48,430 nt of DNA from positions 16,528 through 64,957 of the forward strand of contig JALQYE010000002.1 in NCBI GenBank assembly GCA_023254245.1. The letters run 5' to 3'. Within the stretch, counting starts at the first letter, position 1. Every line of letters begins with the position of its first letter. Below are positions 1-8,506 of the stretch, in pieces. The position numbers and the translations under genes are program-made. The DNA comes from Emticicia sp. GTDB lineage: Bacteria; Bacteroidota; Bacteroidia; Cytophagales; Spirosomataceae. The notes beneath the pieces are model-generated. The model had not been told where the DNA came from and did not search any database. It worked only from the letters and a program-made list of their open reading frames with translations.

Positions 1-2
1 TT

Positions 3-371
3 TCATTTTATATCACAGTATCCTTTGTTGTCAGTTTTCATGTGATGCCTACCCCAATGATACATGCTGTCAATGATTGGTAAAAGTGTCTTTCCATAAT
101 CAGTTATTTTATATTCTACTCTTGGAGGAATTTCGGCATAAATTATTCGCTCAATAATTCCGTCTGTTTCCAATTCTCTCAATTGGTTGGTCAAAGTCTG
201 CTTACTGATTTCGGTTATGTTTTTTAACAAAATACTGTATCTATTTCTTTCAGTTCGTATCATGTGGATAATACTTGGTTTCCATTTTCCACCAATTATA
301 TTCATGCAATACACCACTGGACAATTACCAGGTGTAAACTCTTTTGTCTTTCTAATTACAGCATTTTCCAT
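3..371 (-). CDS. HxlR-family winged-helix transcriptional regulator
   Basis: This 122-residue protein covers the whole HxlR domain, which is a typical full length. The N-terminus has the family signature NCPVVYCMNIIGGKW with two cysteines (about residues 17 and 22), followed by the winged-helix core (ISKQTLTNQLRELETDGII) and the wing (PPRVEYKITDYG). HxlR proteins such as YodB, HypR and QorR sense quinones, disulfide stress or aldehydes through a cysteine in this N-terminal region. That this one does the same is inference. It is divergent from an NAD(P)H:quinone-oxidoreductase-like gene, the usual HxlR target, with about 100 bp between them containing repeated TAGTCTA-like motifs. Both start and stop lie inside the window. 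Confidence 0.93.
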   Translation of the reverse strand: MENAVIRKTKEFTPGNCPVVYCMNIIGGKWKPSIIHMIRTERNRYSILLKNITEISKQTLTNQLRELETDGIIERIIYAEIPPRVEYKITDYGKTLLPIIDSMYHWGRHHMKTDNKGYCDIK

Positions 372-428
372 TAGTCTAAAATTTTAGTCTATATACAAAA
401 TTATTGTCTATACTATTTATTTAGACAA
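372..428. promoter_or_regulatory. Candidate HxlR operators
   Basis: Two direct copies of TAGTCTA lie at 372-378 and 385-391, just before the regulator's start codon. A perfect inverted repeat TTGTCTA-N11-TAGACAA lies at 404-428, on the oxidoreductase side. The shared core and the divergent position suggest binding by the adjacent HxlR protein to control both genes. This is inference from motif and position. Confidence 0.55.
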
Positions 429-434
429 AGGTAA

Positions 435-442
435 TACTTTTG
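435..442 (+). promoter_or_regulatory. Bacteroidota -7 element before the oxidoreductase gene
   Basis: TACTTTTG matches the TAnnTTTG -7 consensus 29 bases before the oxidoreductase ATG. No TTG stands at the ideal -33 distance. The operator palindrome at 404-428 occupies that region instead, which fits repression by occlusion. Confidence 0.5.
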
Positions 443-471
443 CCTCACTATTAATTAAAAACAAAAAGCAA

Positions 472-1395
472 ATGAAAGCGATACAGTATAAAGATTTCGG
501 AAATTCTGATGTGATAGCGTTGGTTGAAGTGCCTAAACCAACTATTCAAACGCCTGATGATATTTTGATTCAAGTAAAAGCAGCAAGTGTAAATCCCTTA
601 GATTTTAAAATTAGAATGGGATATATGCAAAAAATGCGTCCAGTACAATTACCGTTTACACCTGGATTAGATGCAGCAGGAATTGTAGTTGCGGTAGGCG
701 AAAATGTAGAAAGTTTTAAGATAGGAGATGAAGTAATAGCCATAACTATGGCAAATGCGTATGCCGAATATGTGATTGCCAACCCAAATTTTGTTTCCTT
801 CAAACCCCAAAATATTTCTTTTGAAGAAGCAACGGCATTTGCCGTAAACATAGGAACAGCAGAAAGCATTTTGTTTGCTGAAGGTAAATTACAAGCAGGG
901 CAAAAAGTGTTGATTCAAGGTGCGGCAGGTGCTGTGGGTGCTACTATGGTACAAATGGCTAAACATGCAGGACTATATGTAGTGGCAACTGCTTCGGGTC
1001 AAGGTATTGATTTGGTAAAAAGTTTAGGAGCAGACGAAGTAATTGACTACAAAACACAAGATGTAACCATGCTTGTGAAAGATGTTGATTTAGTGGCAGA
1101 TTGTGCTGGGGGACCATCGCAAGATAAACTTTTTGAAGTCATCAAAAAAGGTGGGAAGTTATTAAGCATAGCAGGCCTTCCATCGCAAGAATTAGCTCAA
1201 CAATATCAAGTTGAAGCTCGTTTTGTATCTTCTAATTTATCTGCTAAAAGCCTTGAAAATGGTTTGAAATTAGTAAAAGAAGGAAACTTAAAAGGATTAG
1301 TGACAAAAACCTTCTCTTTAGCAGAGGCCGCACAAGCACAGGATATGGTAGCAAAAGGAGGCGTAAATGGTAAAGTAGTTTTGACAATTGGTTAA
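472..1395 (+). CDS. Zinc-independent quinone oxidoreductase-like protein (MDR family)
   Basis: This 307-residue protein has the usual length for this medium-chain dehydrogenase/reductase branch. The N-terminal GroES-like domain contains PFTPGLDAAGIVVAVG (about residues 62-77). The NADPH-binding Rossmann motif is GAAGAVGATMVQMAKHAG (about 150-167). The structural-zinc cysteines of alcohol dehydrogenases are absent, as in QOR/zeta-crystallin. The expected reaction is NADPH-dependent reduction of quinones or enones in the cytoplasm. It is divergent from the HxlR regulator and 12 bases before a hydrolase start, so probably co-transcribed with it. The true substrate cannot be read from sequence. 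Confidence 0.92.
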   Translation: MKAIQYKDFGNSDVIALVEVPKPTIQTPDDILIQVKAASVNPLDFKIRMGYMQKMRPVQLPFTPGLDAAGIVVAVGENVESFKIGDEVIAITMANAYAEYVIANPNFVSFKPQNISFEEATAFAVNIGTAESILFAEGKLQAGQKVLIQGAAGAVGATMVQMAKHAGLYVVATASGQGIDLVKSLGADEVIDYKTQDVTMLVKDVDLVADCAGGPSQDKLFEVIKKGGKLLSIAGLPSQELAQQYQVEARFVSSNLSAKSLENGLKLVKEGNLKGLVTKTFSLAEAAQAQDMVAKGGVNGKVVLTIG

Positions 1396-1407
1396 ACAAT
1401 TATTGTG

Positions 1408-2271
1408 ATGAATAATCTAACATTCAAAGATAAAGTAGGGGTTTTCTTTTGGCGAAATTTGATGATGCCCTCAATTGCTACAATGGGTGGTAGAAAATTT
1501 CCTTCGGGTAAAATAAAAGAGTTTGCTTATGGGGCTTTGAAAGACGAAGCATTAGATTTCATAGCACCCGATTCGAGTACAAAGAAGCGTTTGGCGATTG
1601 TACACATTCATGGTGGGGCATGGGTAGCAGGAAGTAAAGGTAAGTTTTATTCAAAACCATTGATGAAATTTTCAAATGCTGGTTATCCAATTTTTAGCCT
1701 TAACTATCCATTAGCTCCAGAGCAACAGCATCCATTTTTACTGCGTTCGTTGTTGAAAGCATTGGTTTGGATAAAGAAAAATTACGCTGAATATAACACC
1801 ATACATTTGATTGGCGACTCTGCTGGAGGAAACTTGGCAATGATGTTAGGTATTTATTTGTCAAATCCTGAGTTGTTGAAAATTCTTGATTCTGTTGATT
1901 CGAATGACTTACCAAAGATTACAAGTGTAGTAGATATATTTGGGGTCAATGATAAAAATTCTTGGATTGAAGACGGTTTCCCGAGTGCCCAACTGTTCAA
2001 TAAAGTGTATGTAGAAAATACGAGTACTCCAAATATTCCATTGTTCCCAATGGATTTTGAGCACATTGAACACTTACCTCCATTATTTATTGTCGGAGCT
2101 GGAAATGATAAATTGTTACGTTCATCAAAAATTTGGGCAGAACATATTAGTAAAACTTTTAAAGATGTACAGTTTAAAGTTTATGAAGGAGCAGCACACG
2201 GTTTTTTTAGTTTCGGTAAAGGTTGTGAAGAATTAACTGATGATATGCTTACCTTTTTCGATAGATTTTAA
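1408..2271 (+). CDS. Alpha/beta hydrolase (HSL/carboxylesterase type)
   Basis: A 287-residue esterase-like protein. The oxyanion-hole motif HIHGGAW (near residue 70) and nucleophile elbow GDSAGG (near residue 137, Ser nucleophile) define the hormone-sensitive-lipase-like family. A late GAAHGF supplies the catalytic His, and an Asp in the GAGNDKLL segment is a likely third residue. There is no signal peptide, so it is probably cytoplasmic. I chose the ATG at 1408 over the GTG one codon upstream. It follows the oxidoreductase by 12 bases, suggesting a two-gene HxlR-controlled operon that detoxifies electrophilic or ester substrates; that role is inferred. Confidence 0.9.
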   Translation: MNNLTFKDKVGVFFWRNLMMPSIATMGGRKFPSGKIKEFAYGALKDEALDFIAPDSSTKKRLAIVHIHGGAWVAGSKGKFYSKPLMKFSNAGYPIFSLNYPLAPEQQHPFLLRSLLKALVWIKKNYAEYNTIHLIGDSAGGNLAMMLGIYLSNPELLKILDSVDSNDLPKITSVVDIFGVNDKNSWIEDGFPSAQLFNKVYVENTSTPNIPLFPMDFEHIEHLPPLFIVGAGNDKLLRSSKIWAEHISKTFKDVQFKVYEGAAHGFFSFGKGCEELTDDMLTFFDRF

Positions 2272-2278
2272 AAGGCAA

Positions 2279-2322
2279 TAAGCAAAAAGACATAGGATAG
2301 GTATCTTTTGTCTTTTTGCTTA
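2279..2322. terminator. Bidirectional intrinsic terminator
   Basis: Perfect 14-base arms (2279-2292 and 2309-2322) flank a 16-base loop, with A/T tracts inside the arms. It separates the convergent hydrolase and phosphotransferase genes and can serve both strands. Confidence 0.75.
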
Positions 2323-2377
2323 ATTTGTGTGGGTTTTTGTTTATTGACAACTGTAACTATGCAAAATGCCCAATATT

Positions 2378-3367
2378 TTATCGCCCCAATTTATTCAAAT
2401 CAAAATAGCGTTTTATGAGTAAATTAACGAAGCGTTTGAGATACATTTCATTCAAAAAAGTGTTTGACCAATTATCAAATCGCTGGCATTGAATACCGAT
2501 GTAAAAGAAGTAGAGGCTTACGCCAAGCATGGGTAATAGTCGTTTTTCTTCTTTCGAAATCGGCGTAATTGATTCGTAGCCCGCCATGAAACTATGCATC
2601 TTTGATTTACAAAGCGTTTCGTCTTTTTCGGTGCTGTGTAATTGCAGAATATAATAGGCAATATCCATACACAGCCAGCCATTTCCACAAAAATCAAAGT
2701 CGAAAATAGTGATGTTTCCGTCTTTTGTGATATTGAGATTATCGAACCAAATATCCAAATGTACTGTGCCTTTTCTGATTTCTTTGAGATTTACGTTAGA
2801 AAATTCATCCGATAAATACGCTTGTGTGGACTTCATAAAAGCCATTTCTTCGCAACTGCTTGAAAGAAAATTGGGTAAGTACTCAAATACCTTTCCGATT
2901 AAAACCTCGGAAGTATATTCCACTCTTTCTAAATGCAAGTTTTCGGTAACCTGATGAATTTGAGCCATCAAGCTGCCAATGTTAAAGTGGTTTTGCTCAT
3001 CAAAATTGAGTAGTTTTTCACCCTCCGCATACGAAAACATGACCGCCAAACGCTCTCCTTCAGGAGCATTGATGGTCTGAATATAGTTATCCGCTTTATC
3101 AGTAATCGGGTAAGAAATCGAAATAGTGTGGGATTTTAGTAAATTTAGTAGCCTGATTTCTTCTAAGATTTCAACCTTACTTCGCCAATGAATGCTATAA
3201 ACCCTAAAAATGAATCGTTGGCCATTATCTTTTATCAAATAAGTATGATTAATGCCTGCTTTCAATAAACTACAAGTAGTATTACTACTCAAACCGTATT
3301 TTTCTTGAACAAAAACCGCTAAATGAGTAGGCGAGAGGTTGGAACTGACAACAGGAAAATGATTCAT
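2378..3367 (-). CDS. Aminoglycoside/choline/homoserine kinase-like phosphotransferase
   Basis: A 329-residue APH-fold kinase. The catalytic loop GTVHLDIWFDNLNI (Brenner-type H-x-D-x4-N) is followed by the metal-binding IFDFDFCG. The N-lobe has the nucleotide-binding region around KAGINHTYLIKDNGQRFIFR. Family members phosphorylate hydroxyls of homoserine, choline, hydroxylysine or similar metabolites; the substrate here is unknown. I chose the ATG at 3367: a longer frame starts at 3403, but its first codons fall in the glgE terminator hairpin (3389-3425). It lies downstream of glgE on the same strand but is separated from it by that terminator. It is not an obvious maltokinase, so a GlgE-pathway role is not supported. 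Confidence 0.85.
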   Translation of the reverse strand: MNHFPVVSSNLSPTHLAVFVQEKYGLSSNTTCSLLKAGINHTYLIKDNGQRFIFRVYSIHWRSKVEILEEIRLLNLLKSHTISISYPITDKADNYIQTINAPEGERLAVMFSYAEGEKLLNFDEQNHFNIGSLMAQIHQVTENLHLERVEYTSEVLIGKVFEYLPNFLSSSCEEMAFMKSTQAYLSDEFSNVNLKEIRKGTVHLDIWFDNLNITKDGNITIFDFDFCGNGWLCMDIAYYILQLHSTEKDETLCKSKMHSFMAGYESITPISKEEKRLLPMLGVSLYFFYIGIQCQRFDNWSNTFLNEMYLKRFVNLLIKRYFDLNKLGR

Positions 3368-3388
3368 ATTGATTAGGGATTCATTGAA

Positions 3389-3425
3389 AAAACTGTGGCA
3401 CATCTTTGCAGTGTGCCACAGTTTT
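3389..3425 (-). terminator. Intrinsic terminator of glgE
   Basis: Perfect 14-base arms (3389-3402, 3412-3425) with a 9-base loop, followed on the minus strand by a T run. It lies 22 bases beyond the glgE stop codon. Confidence 0.8.
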
Positions 3426-3447
3426 TACTTATATTTAATGACAAAAC

Positions 3448-5412
3448 TCAAATATCTTCAATTCTGAATAAGTGGAAAGGCAGAATATTTGGGTCAAGTT
3501 CCACATAATTAGTATCACCTTTCCAGATATAAGTTGCTCCCGAAATCAAATCGTGTACACGATAACTTTCCCATTCATTTTTACCGATTTTCCATAATGG
3601 AATCTTCACAAATCCACCTTGGCGATTGTAGCCATCAAGGCTCGTCACACATAGGATTCGATTTCCATTGCTGGCTGTTTTGAGATAGGCTAATAATTGT
3701 TCATTAGCTATTTCGCAAAAATCAATGTTGTTGGTACTATGGAAGGCAGTATTTTCTTTACGAATACGATTCACTTGCGAAATTACATACGTTAATTTAT
3801 TGCGGTGTTCCCAATTCCACCATTTTATTTCATATTTCTCCGAGAAAGCATATTCTTCTTTGCCTGGGTATGGTGCATGATACATATACTCGTATGTTGG
3901 GCCAAAAATTCCGTAGTTACCAACGAGCGTTGCCGCCATAAAATAACGAATCAAAAACAAAGGTTCATGACCAGTTTGGAGCATATAAGGGTCAATGTCG
4001 TGCGTATTTGGCCAAAAGTTAGGTCGGAAATAATGTCTCATTTCACCCTTTGTTAACTCTGTCATATATTCGATTAGCTCGGCTTTTGACGTTCTCCAAA
4101 CATAGTAGGTATATGATTGTGTATAGCCTAATTTTGCCAACTGTTGCATTACTTTTGGCTTCGTAAAGGCTTCAGCTAAGAAAATCATATCTGGATAATC
4201 CTTTTTCACTTCGGCAATTACCCATTCCCAGAAGCAAAATGATTTTGTGTGTGGGTTATCCACTCGAATGATACGAACCCCCCATTCGGCCCAAGTCATA
4301 ATTACTGATTTGAGCTCTTGCCACAAGTTTTGCCAATCTTCGGTCTCAAAATTTACTGGATAGATATCTTGGTATTTTTTCGGAGGATTTTCCGCATATT
4401 TAATTGTGCCATCGGGCAAAATCTTAAACCAATCGGGGTGTTCTTTTACCCAAGGATGGTCAGGCGAACATTGAATAGCCAAATCCATTGCTATTTCCAT
4501 GTCGTATTTCTTACATTCTTCTACCAAATGCTTGAAATCTTCCAAATTGCCGAGTTCCGCATGAATGGCCGTGTGTCCACCTTCTTCCGAACCGATTCCG
4601 TACGGTACCCCTGCATCGCTCTCTTCGGCATTTACGGTATTATTTTTACCTTTACGATGAGTTTTTCCGATTGGGTGAATAGGAGGAAGATAAAGTACAT
4701 CAAATCCCATTTCAGCGATTCGTGGTAAGAGTGCCTCTACATCTTTAAATGTACCGTGTTTGCCCACTTCACGAGCGGCCGAACGAGGAAACATTGAGTA
4801 CCAAGCTGAAAAACCAGCTTTTTCACGGTCAACGTAAAGTTTGAGTTCTTGATAACGAAATGCCGACTGACGTTCGGGGTATTTTGTGAGCCATTCGTGC
4901 ATTTGGTCGCTCATTGCAATCTGAATCGCTTCGTTGTATCTGCTTTCACTGCCCATCGCTTTGGCTGCTTCTTGAATGGCCTTCTTATCATCGCCTTTGG
5001 CCAATTTTGCCATGCCATTCAAGAATAACTCACCTTGCATCATTTCTACTTTTAGGTGTTGGCCATCACGTACTTTGAGGTCAACTTCGTGTTGCCAGCT
5101 GGCAATATGGTCAACCCAAGCCTCAACTGTATATGTGTAGAAACCTTGCTTGGCAGCCGTAAATCTACCAACCCAGCGGTCGTTGCCCATGCTCGACATA
5201 ACCACTTCGCTCCAGTTTTTATCAGATTCGTGTTTGTAAAGTAATCGAGCCGCTAAATTATCGTGTCCGTCAATCAGGATGTCGGCCTCAACCGTAATTG
5301 TTTCATTGATAATGGCCTTGGTGGCAAATCGTCCGCCATCAATTTCGGGCGTTACACGCTCCACAATCGCACGGCTTTGTCCAACAGCTGGGAAAGGAAA
5401 ATGATTTTTCAT
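3448..5412 (-). CDS. glgE: Alpha-1,4-glucan:maltose-1-phosphate maltosyltransferase GlgE
   Basis: This 654-residue GH13_3 enzyme transfers maltose from maltose 1-phosphate onto the non-reducing end of alpha-1,4-glucans in the cytoplasm, building glycogen. An N-terminal domain (about residues 1-100) precedes a helical insertion and the catalytic barrel. Visible family motifs are SAWYSMFPRSA, the ADG-like VLYLPPIHPIG, the nucleophile Asp in VRIIRVDNPHTK, the acid/base Glu in FLAEAFTKP and the transition-state Asp in NTHDID. The ATG at 5412 is preferred to a TTG frame opening at 5457 because the conserved protein begins there. No treS, pep2/mak or glgB is adjacent, so its maltose-1-phosphate source must be encoded elsewhere. 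Confidence 0.95.
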   Translation of the reverse strand: MKNHFPFPAVGQSRAIVERVTPEIDGGRFATKAIINETITVEADILIDGHDNLAARLLYKHESDKNWSEVVMSSMGNDRWVGRFTAAKQGFYTYTVEAWVDHIASWQHEVDLKVRDGQHLKVEMMQGELFLNGMAKLAKGDDKKAIQEAAKAMGSESRYNEAIQIAMSDQMHEWLTKYPERQSAFRYQELKLYVDREKAGFSAWYSMFPRSAAREVGKHGTFKDVEALLPRIAEMGFDVLYLPPIHPIGKTHRKGKNNTVNAEESDAGVPYGIGSEEGGHTAIHAELGNLEDFKHLVEECKKYDMEIAMDLAIQCSPDHPWVKEHPDWFKILPDGTIKYAENPPKKYQDIYPVNFETEDWQNLWQELKSVIMTWAEWGVRIIRVDNPHTKSFCFWEWVIAEVKKDYPDMIFLAEAFTKPKVMQQLAKLGYTQSYTYYVWRTSKAELIEYMTELTKGEMRHYFRPNFWPNTHDIDPYMLQTGHEPLFLIRYFMAATLVGNYGIFGPTYEYMYHAPYPGKEEYAFSEKYEIKWWNWEHRNKLTYVISQVNRIRKENTAFHSTNNIDFCEIANEQLLAYLKTASNGNRILCVTSLDGYNRQGGFVKIPLWKIGKNEWESYRVHDLISGATYIWKGDTNYVELDPNILPFHLFRIEDI

Positions 5413-5584
5413 AAGTCGAAACAGATGGGCCAATAAATATGAGGGTTTAATTCTCAATTATTAGTGGAAGTTATTCATCATTTTAGGTTAAAGAAATATT
5501 TTTCAAATTTCTTTTTTTTTCTGCTAAGAAACAAGTTTAGCACGGAGTTTGCTACCATTTAATCAAATTCAAATAAAAAATACT

Positions 5585-6133
5585 ATGAAAAAAGTTTTGT
5601 TATCTGCGATTATTACGGTTAGTAGCTTAAGTTTTTCTTTGGCACATAATTACGATGGAATCGGTTCTATTGCCGCTCCTAAAGATAATTCTGATAAAAT
5701 TATAATTATTTCAAAGACATCAAATGAGCAATCGAATAACATTCAATCAGGAAAAGCTCGTGTAATGGTGCAAGAGATTGAAAACGACGATTTAGGACAA
5801 GAATTGGCCTCAAATACCAAAGAAATAGAGGTTTCAAGCACTAAATTCAATGATGATAACTTCAAATACGTGAAAGAAAAACGTGATTTGATTGGTTATG
5901 CATTGCAATTTGCTTCTTTCTCTGATTTGACTTTGGCTAAAGAATATGCCTTGAAAATTGCTCAAAAAGGCGACGCCGAAAAACGCCAGTTATTTATCTA
6001 TACAGTAAACAATCCCGAAAGAACTTATTATAAAGTCTATTTTGGTTTATTGAAAACTGATGAATCTGCTCGTGAAAAACAACGTACGTTTCTTTCGCTC
6101 GGATACTCACCGTTTGTAAAGGAGTTTAGATAA
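5585..6133 (+). CDS. SPOR-domain exported protein, truncated RlpA relative
   Basis: A 182-residue protein with a signal peptide (MKKVLLSAIITVSSLSFSLA). The C-terminal ~75 residues form a SPOR domain (LIGYALQFASF to YSPFVKEF), which in known cases binds denuded septal peptidoglycan. Just before it, SGKARVMVQEIE resembles the last strand of the RlpA double-psi barrel, but the rest of that barrel is missing. The next gene encodes a paralogue with more of the barrel. I therefore read both as decayed RlpA-SPOR proteins acting as cell-wall binders. The frame opens earlier at a TTG (5549), but ATG 5585 begins a clean signal peptide. Confidence 0.8.
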   Translation: MKKVLLSAIITVSSLSFSLAHNYDGIGSIAAPKDNSDKIIIISKTSNEQSNNIQSGKARVMVQEIENDDLGQELASNTKEIEVSSTKFNDDNFKYVKEKRDLIGYALQFASFSDLTLAKEYALKIAQKGDAEKRQLFIYTVNNPERTYYKVYFGLLKTDESAREKQRTFLSLGYSPFVKEFR

Positions 6134-6164
6134 GAAACTGCACAAAAGAATAACTTTTATAGAG

Positions 6165-6196
6165 AACTCACGATTCAAAAATCGTGAGTTTTTTTA
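6165..6196 (+). terminator. Intrinsic terminator after first SPOR gene
   Basis: Perfect 10-base arms AACTCACGAT/ATCGTGAGTT (6165-6174, 6181-6190) with a 6-base loop, followed by a T run. Confidence 0.85.
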
Positions 6197-6298
6197 TGTT
6201 CAAAATTGAATTGGCACGTTATTTGAGACCGTTTAATAAGAAAATGAGAAGTAAAAAGATTCATTCAAAACACTTATTACCATAAAAATATAATAACT

Positions 6299-7042
6299 AT
6301 GAAGGCACACATTATCTATTTGCTTGGAGCTGTATTAACAACATTTGCTATAAAAAGTCAGGCACAAGAAGTTACAGCCAGTTTATCCGACGACCTCGGA
6401 ATTGGTAAGCCATCGGCTTTTAAAGAAGAAAATTCCTCTTTATCTTTTAGTAAGAAGGTAAAGTTGACCAATACCGAAAATGGCAAGTCGGTAGTGGTAA
6501 GAATCAATGACCGTGTGAAATCTGCTGATAATAATACTACAGCTAATATCTCGAAAAGTGCAATGGACGAAATAGGAGCGAAGTCGGGAAAAGCGAAGGT
6601 AAAAGTACAAGAGATTCAAAGTGATGATGAAGTTGTACGTTTTTGGGCAACAGCAGATGCTTCTGCTTCTACGAGCTTAAACACTACTGCAAACACGAAA
6701 AAGACAGTAAAAGAAAGAGAAGTTGAGGTTGAAACAACCAAATTAGAAGGATTCGATATCAATCATGTATATGATTTGAATGGTAAAATGAAAGACCTTT
6801 CAGGTTTTGGCTTACAAATTGCCGCTTTTGGACAATTAAAAGCAGCAAAAGAATTTGCAGCAAAGTTGGCCAAAAATGGTGATGCAGAAATTGAGAAAAT
6901 TTTTATTCAAGTAAGCAAATCAGCCGATAGACCAATGGTTTACCGAGTAGTTTATGGTTTGTTTGAAGATAAAGCAAATGCCGAAGATACCCAAAAGAAA
7001 ATGGAGAATCTGGGCTATAGTTCATTTGTGAAAGGGTTCTAA
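6299..7042 (+). CDS. RlpA-like SPOR-domain exported protein, partial barrel
   Basis: A 247-residue protein with a signal peptide (about 1-22, ending SQA). Residues about 55-105 match the second half of the RlpA double-psi beta barrel: KLTNTENGKSVVVRINDR, followed by a helix (ISKSAMDEIG) and SGKAKVKVQEI. The first half of the barrel, with its conserved WYG and GRKTANG motifs and catalytic Glu, is absent. A linker follows, then a C-terminal SPOR domain (about 168-247, LSGFGLQIAAF to YSSFVKGF). The RINDR Asp is kept, but lytic transglycosylase activity is unlikely without the first half. Terminators on both sides make it a single-gene unit. Confidence 0.82.
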   Translation: MKAHIIYLLGAVLTTFAIKSQAQEVTASLSDDLGIGKPSAFKEENSSLSFSKKVKLTNTENGKSVVVRINDRVKSADNNTTANISKSAMDEIGAKSGKAKVKVQEIQSDDEVVRFWATADASASTSLNTTANTKKTVKEREVEVETTKLEGFDINHVYDLNGKMKDLSGFGLQIAAFGQLKAAKEFAAKLAKNGDAEIEKIFIQVSKSADRPMVYRVVYGLFEDKANAEDTQKKMENLGYSSFVKGF

Positions 7043-7147
7043 TCTAAATTTGTCAGGAAAGACGATTTTCACAATACTTTCATTAATTGATGTAAATTAA
7101 TAATGAAAGGCTATTAGAAAAATCACCAATCGAAAGAAAAGTGATTG

Positions 7148-7176
7148 ACTCCCCATGAAAGTGGGGAGTTTTTTTA
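7148..7176 (+). terminator. Intrinsic terminator after second SPOR gene
   Basis: Perfect 8-base arms ACTCCCCA/TGGGGAGT (7148-7155, 7162-7169) with a 6-base loop and a T run. Confidence 0.88.
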
Positions 7177-7248
7177 TTTTTATGCAATCTTTTACGGTAT
7201 TATTTCGTCTATATCAATAGTTTTGTGGTATAAATTAAATTTTTGCTA

Positions 7249-8505
7249 ATGCGTTTTTCGATAGCTATATTTTTTTGTTTTTTATTTCAGATGCATGGTA
7301 TTGCCCAAGATTCTATGCCAGTTAAACCTGTTGTCTGTTATTTATCTGAGCAAAATGCTTTTACAGAGATTCCTGCACAAGCCTTTATTTCTAATAGCAG
7401 CCGCCTAACTTTTACTTCCAATATTGAAGTTACCTATATTGATTTCCCTGAACAGGCTAAAATCCCGTTTGAGTATGCAGTAGCAATCTGGGAAAAATAT
7501 CTGATTTCAACACAGACAATCAGAATAAAAGCTACTTGGTCAAAAACAATGTCCAGCACAGTTTTGGCCGAAACAGGAGCAACCCGTATTTATAGAAGTA
7601 GTGCTAATATAACTAATCTACCTTATACCAATGTCTGGTATCCTACTCCCTTAGCCGAAGCTCTTGCAGGAAAAGACCTAAACTCTGGAGATTATGAGAT
7701 AAACGTGACCGTCAATGGGGCAATTAATTGGTACTACGGTACTGATGCGAAAGCCCAAAGCGGAAAATATGATATGGTCACGGTGCTTCTTCATGAAATT
7801 GCTCATGGATTAGGGTTTTCATCTTCAATGAGTGTTAGTGATACTCAAGGTTCATACGGTCAATCGGGTAGTGCTTATATTTTTGATATTTTCATGCAGG
7901 ATTCTAAAAAAGTGAAGCTTACAAATACGGGTGTTTATGGTAATCCATCAGTTGATTTAAAGACATCACTCATCAGTAATGCGTTATATTTTGGACTTAA
8001 AAATCCGACTTTTGCCAATACTTTGCCAAGGCTTTATGCTCCCTCTCCATATAAGAGTGGTTCAAGTTTTTCACATTTTGATGAGAGTTCTTACCCAGTT
8101 GGTTCTGCAAATTCATTGATGTCGCCAAGTGTTCGTACAGCCGAGGTGAATCATACACCAGGCGATATTTTACTGAATTGCCTCAATGAAATGGGCTGGC
8201 AAATAAACGGATTAAACGGTTATGTAGTAACTGGTGTAGAAACGATTCCTGAACAATTGTTTGATGTATTGGTATTTCCGAATCCCGTAGAAACTATTTT
8301 AAATGTAGCCTTTCCTTTACAATCGCAACCTCGTGCTATCAGAATTGAACTTTTTGACAGTGTCGGTAAAATATTGCAAAGTATTGAAAAACAAGATGTT
8401 ACAGTCGAAACCTTTACGATTGATGTAAATGCTTTGAATGAAGGAATATACTTCCTGCGAGTTTTAGATGGTCAGAAAACGTCAGTTAAGAAACTTGTAA
8501 AATAA
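7249..8505 (+). CDS. Secreted metalloprotease-like protein with T9SS type A sorting domain
   Basis: A 418-residue protein with a signal peptide (about 1-20). The zinc-binding motif HEIAHGLGF lies at residues 182-190, with Glu183 as the catalytic base. The position where metzincins place a third His is Ser, so the third ligand is unclear. A later NSLMSPSVRTAE motif followed by a short helix is typical of this Bacteroidota family. The last ~80 residues form a T9SS C-terminal signal (VFPNPVETILNVAFP, LNEGIYFLRV, final KKLVK), which predicts outer-membrane export by the type IX system. ATG 7249 is two codons into the frame. It ends 1 base before the convergent acyltransferase stop, with no terminator between. 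Confidence 0.87.
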   Translation: MRFSIAIFFCFLFQMHGIAQDSMPVKPVVCYLSEQNAFTEIPAQAFISNSSRLTFTSNIEVTYIDFPEQAKIPFEYAVAIWEKYLISTQTIRIKATWSKTMSSTVLAETGATRIYRSSANITNLPYTNVWYPTPLAEALAGKDLNSGDYEINVTVNGAINWYYGTDAKAQSGKYDMVTVLLHEIAHGLGFSSSMSVSDTQGSYGQSGSAYIFDIFMQDSKKVKLTNTGVYGNPSVDLKTSLISNALYFGLKNPTFANTLPRLYAPSPYKSGSSFSHFDESSYPVGSANSLMSPSVRTAEVNHTPGDILLNCLNEMGWQINGLNGYVVTGVETIPEQLFDVLVFPNPVETILNVAFPLQSQPRAIRIELFDSVGKILQSIEKQDVTVETFTIDVNALNEGIYFLRVLDGQKTSVKKLVK

Positions 8506-8506
8506 C

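Noticed and set aside
3365-3403. Longer N-terminus for the phosphotransferase (start at 3403)
   Set aside because: Its first codons lie inside the glgE terminator hairpin, and the extra 12 residues do not resemble the family.
2378-5412. Phosphotransferase as a maltokinase feeding GlgE
   Set aside because: The sequence follows the homoserine/choline kinase type, and a terminator separates it from glgE; there is no positive evidence for maltose as substrate.
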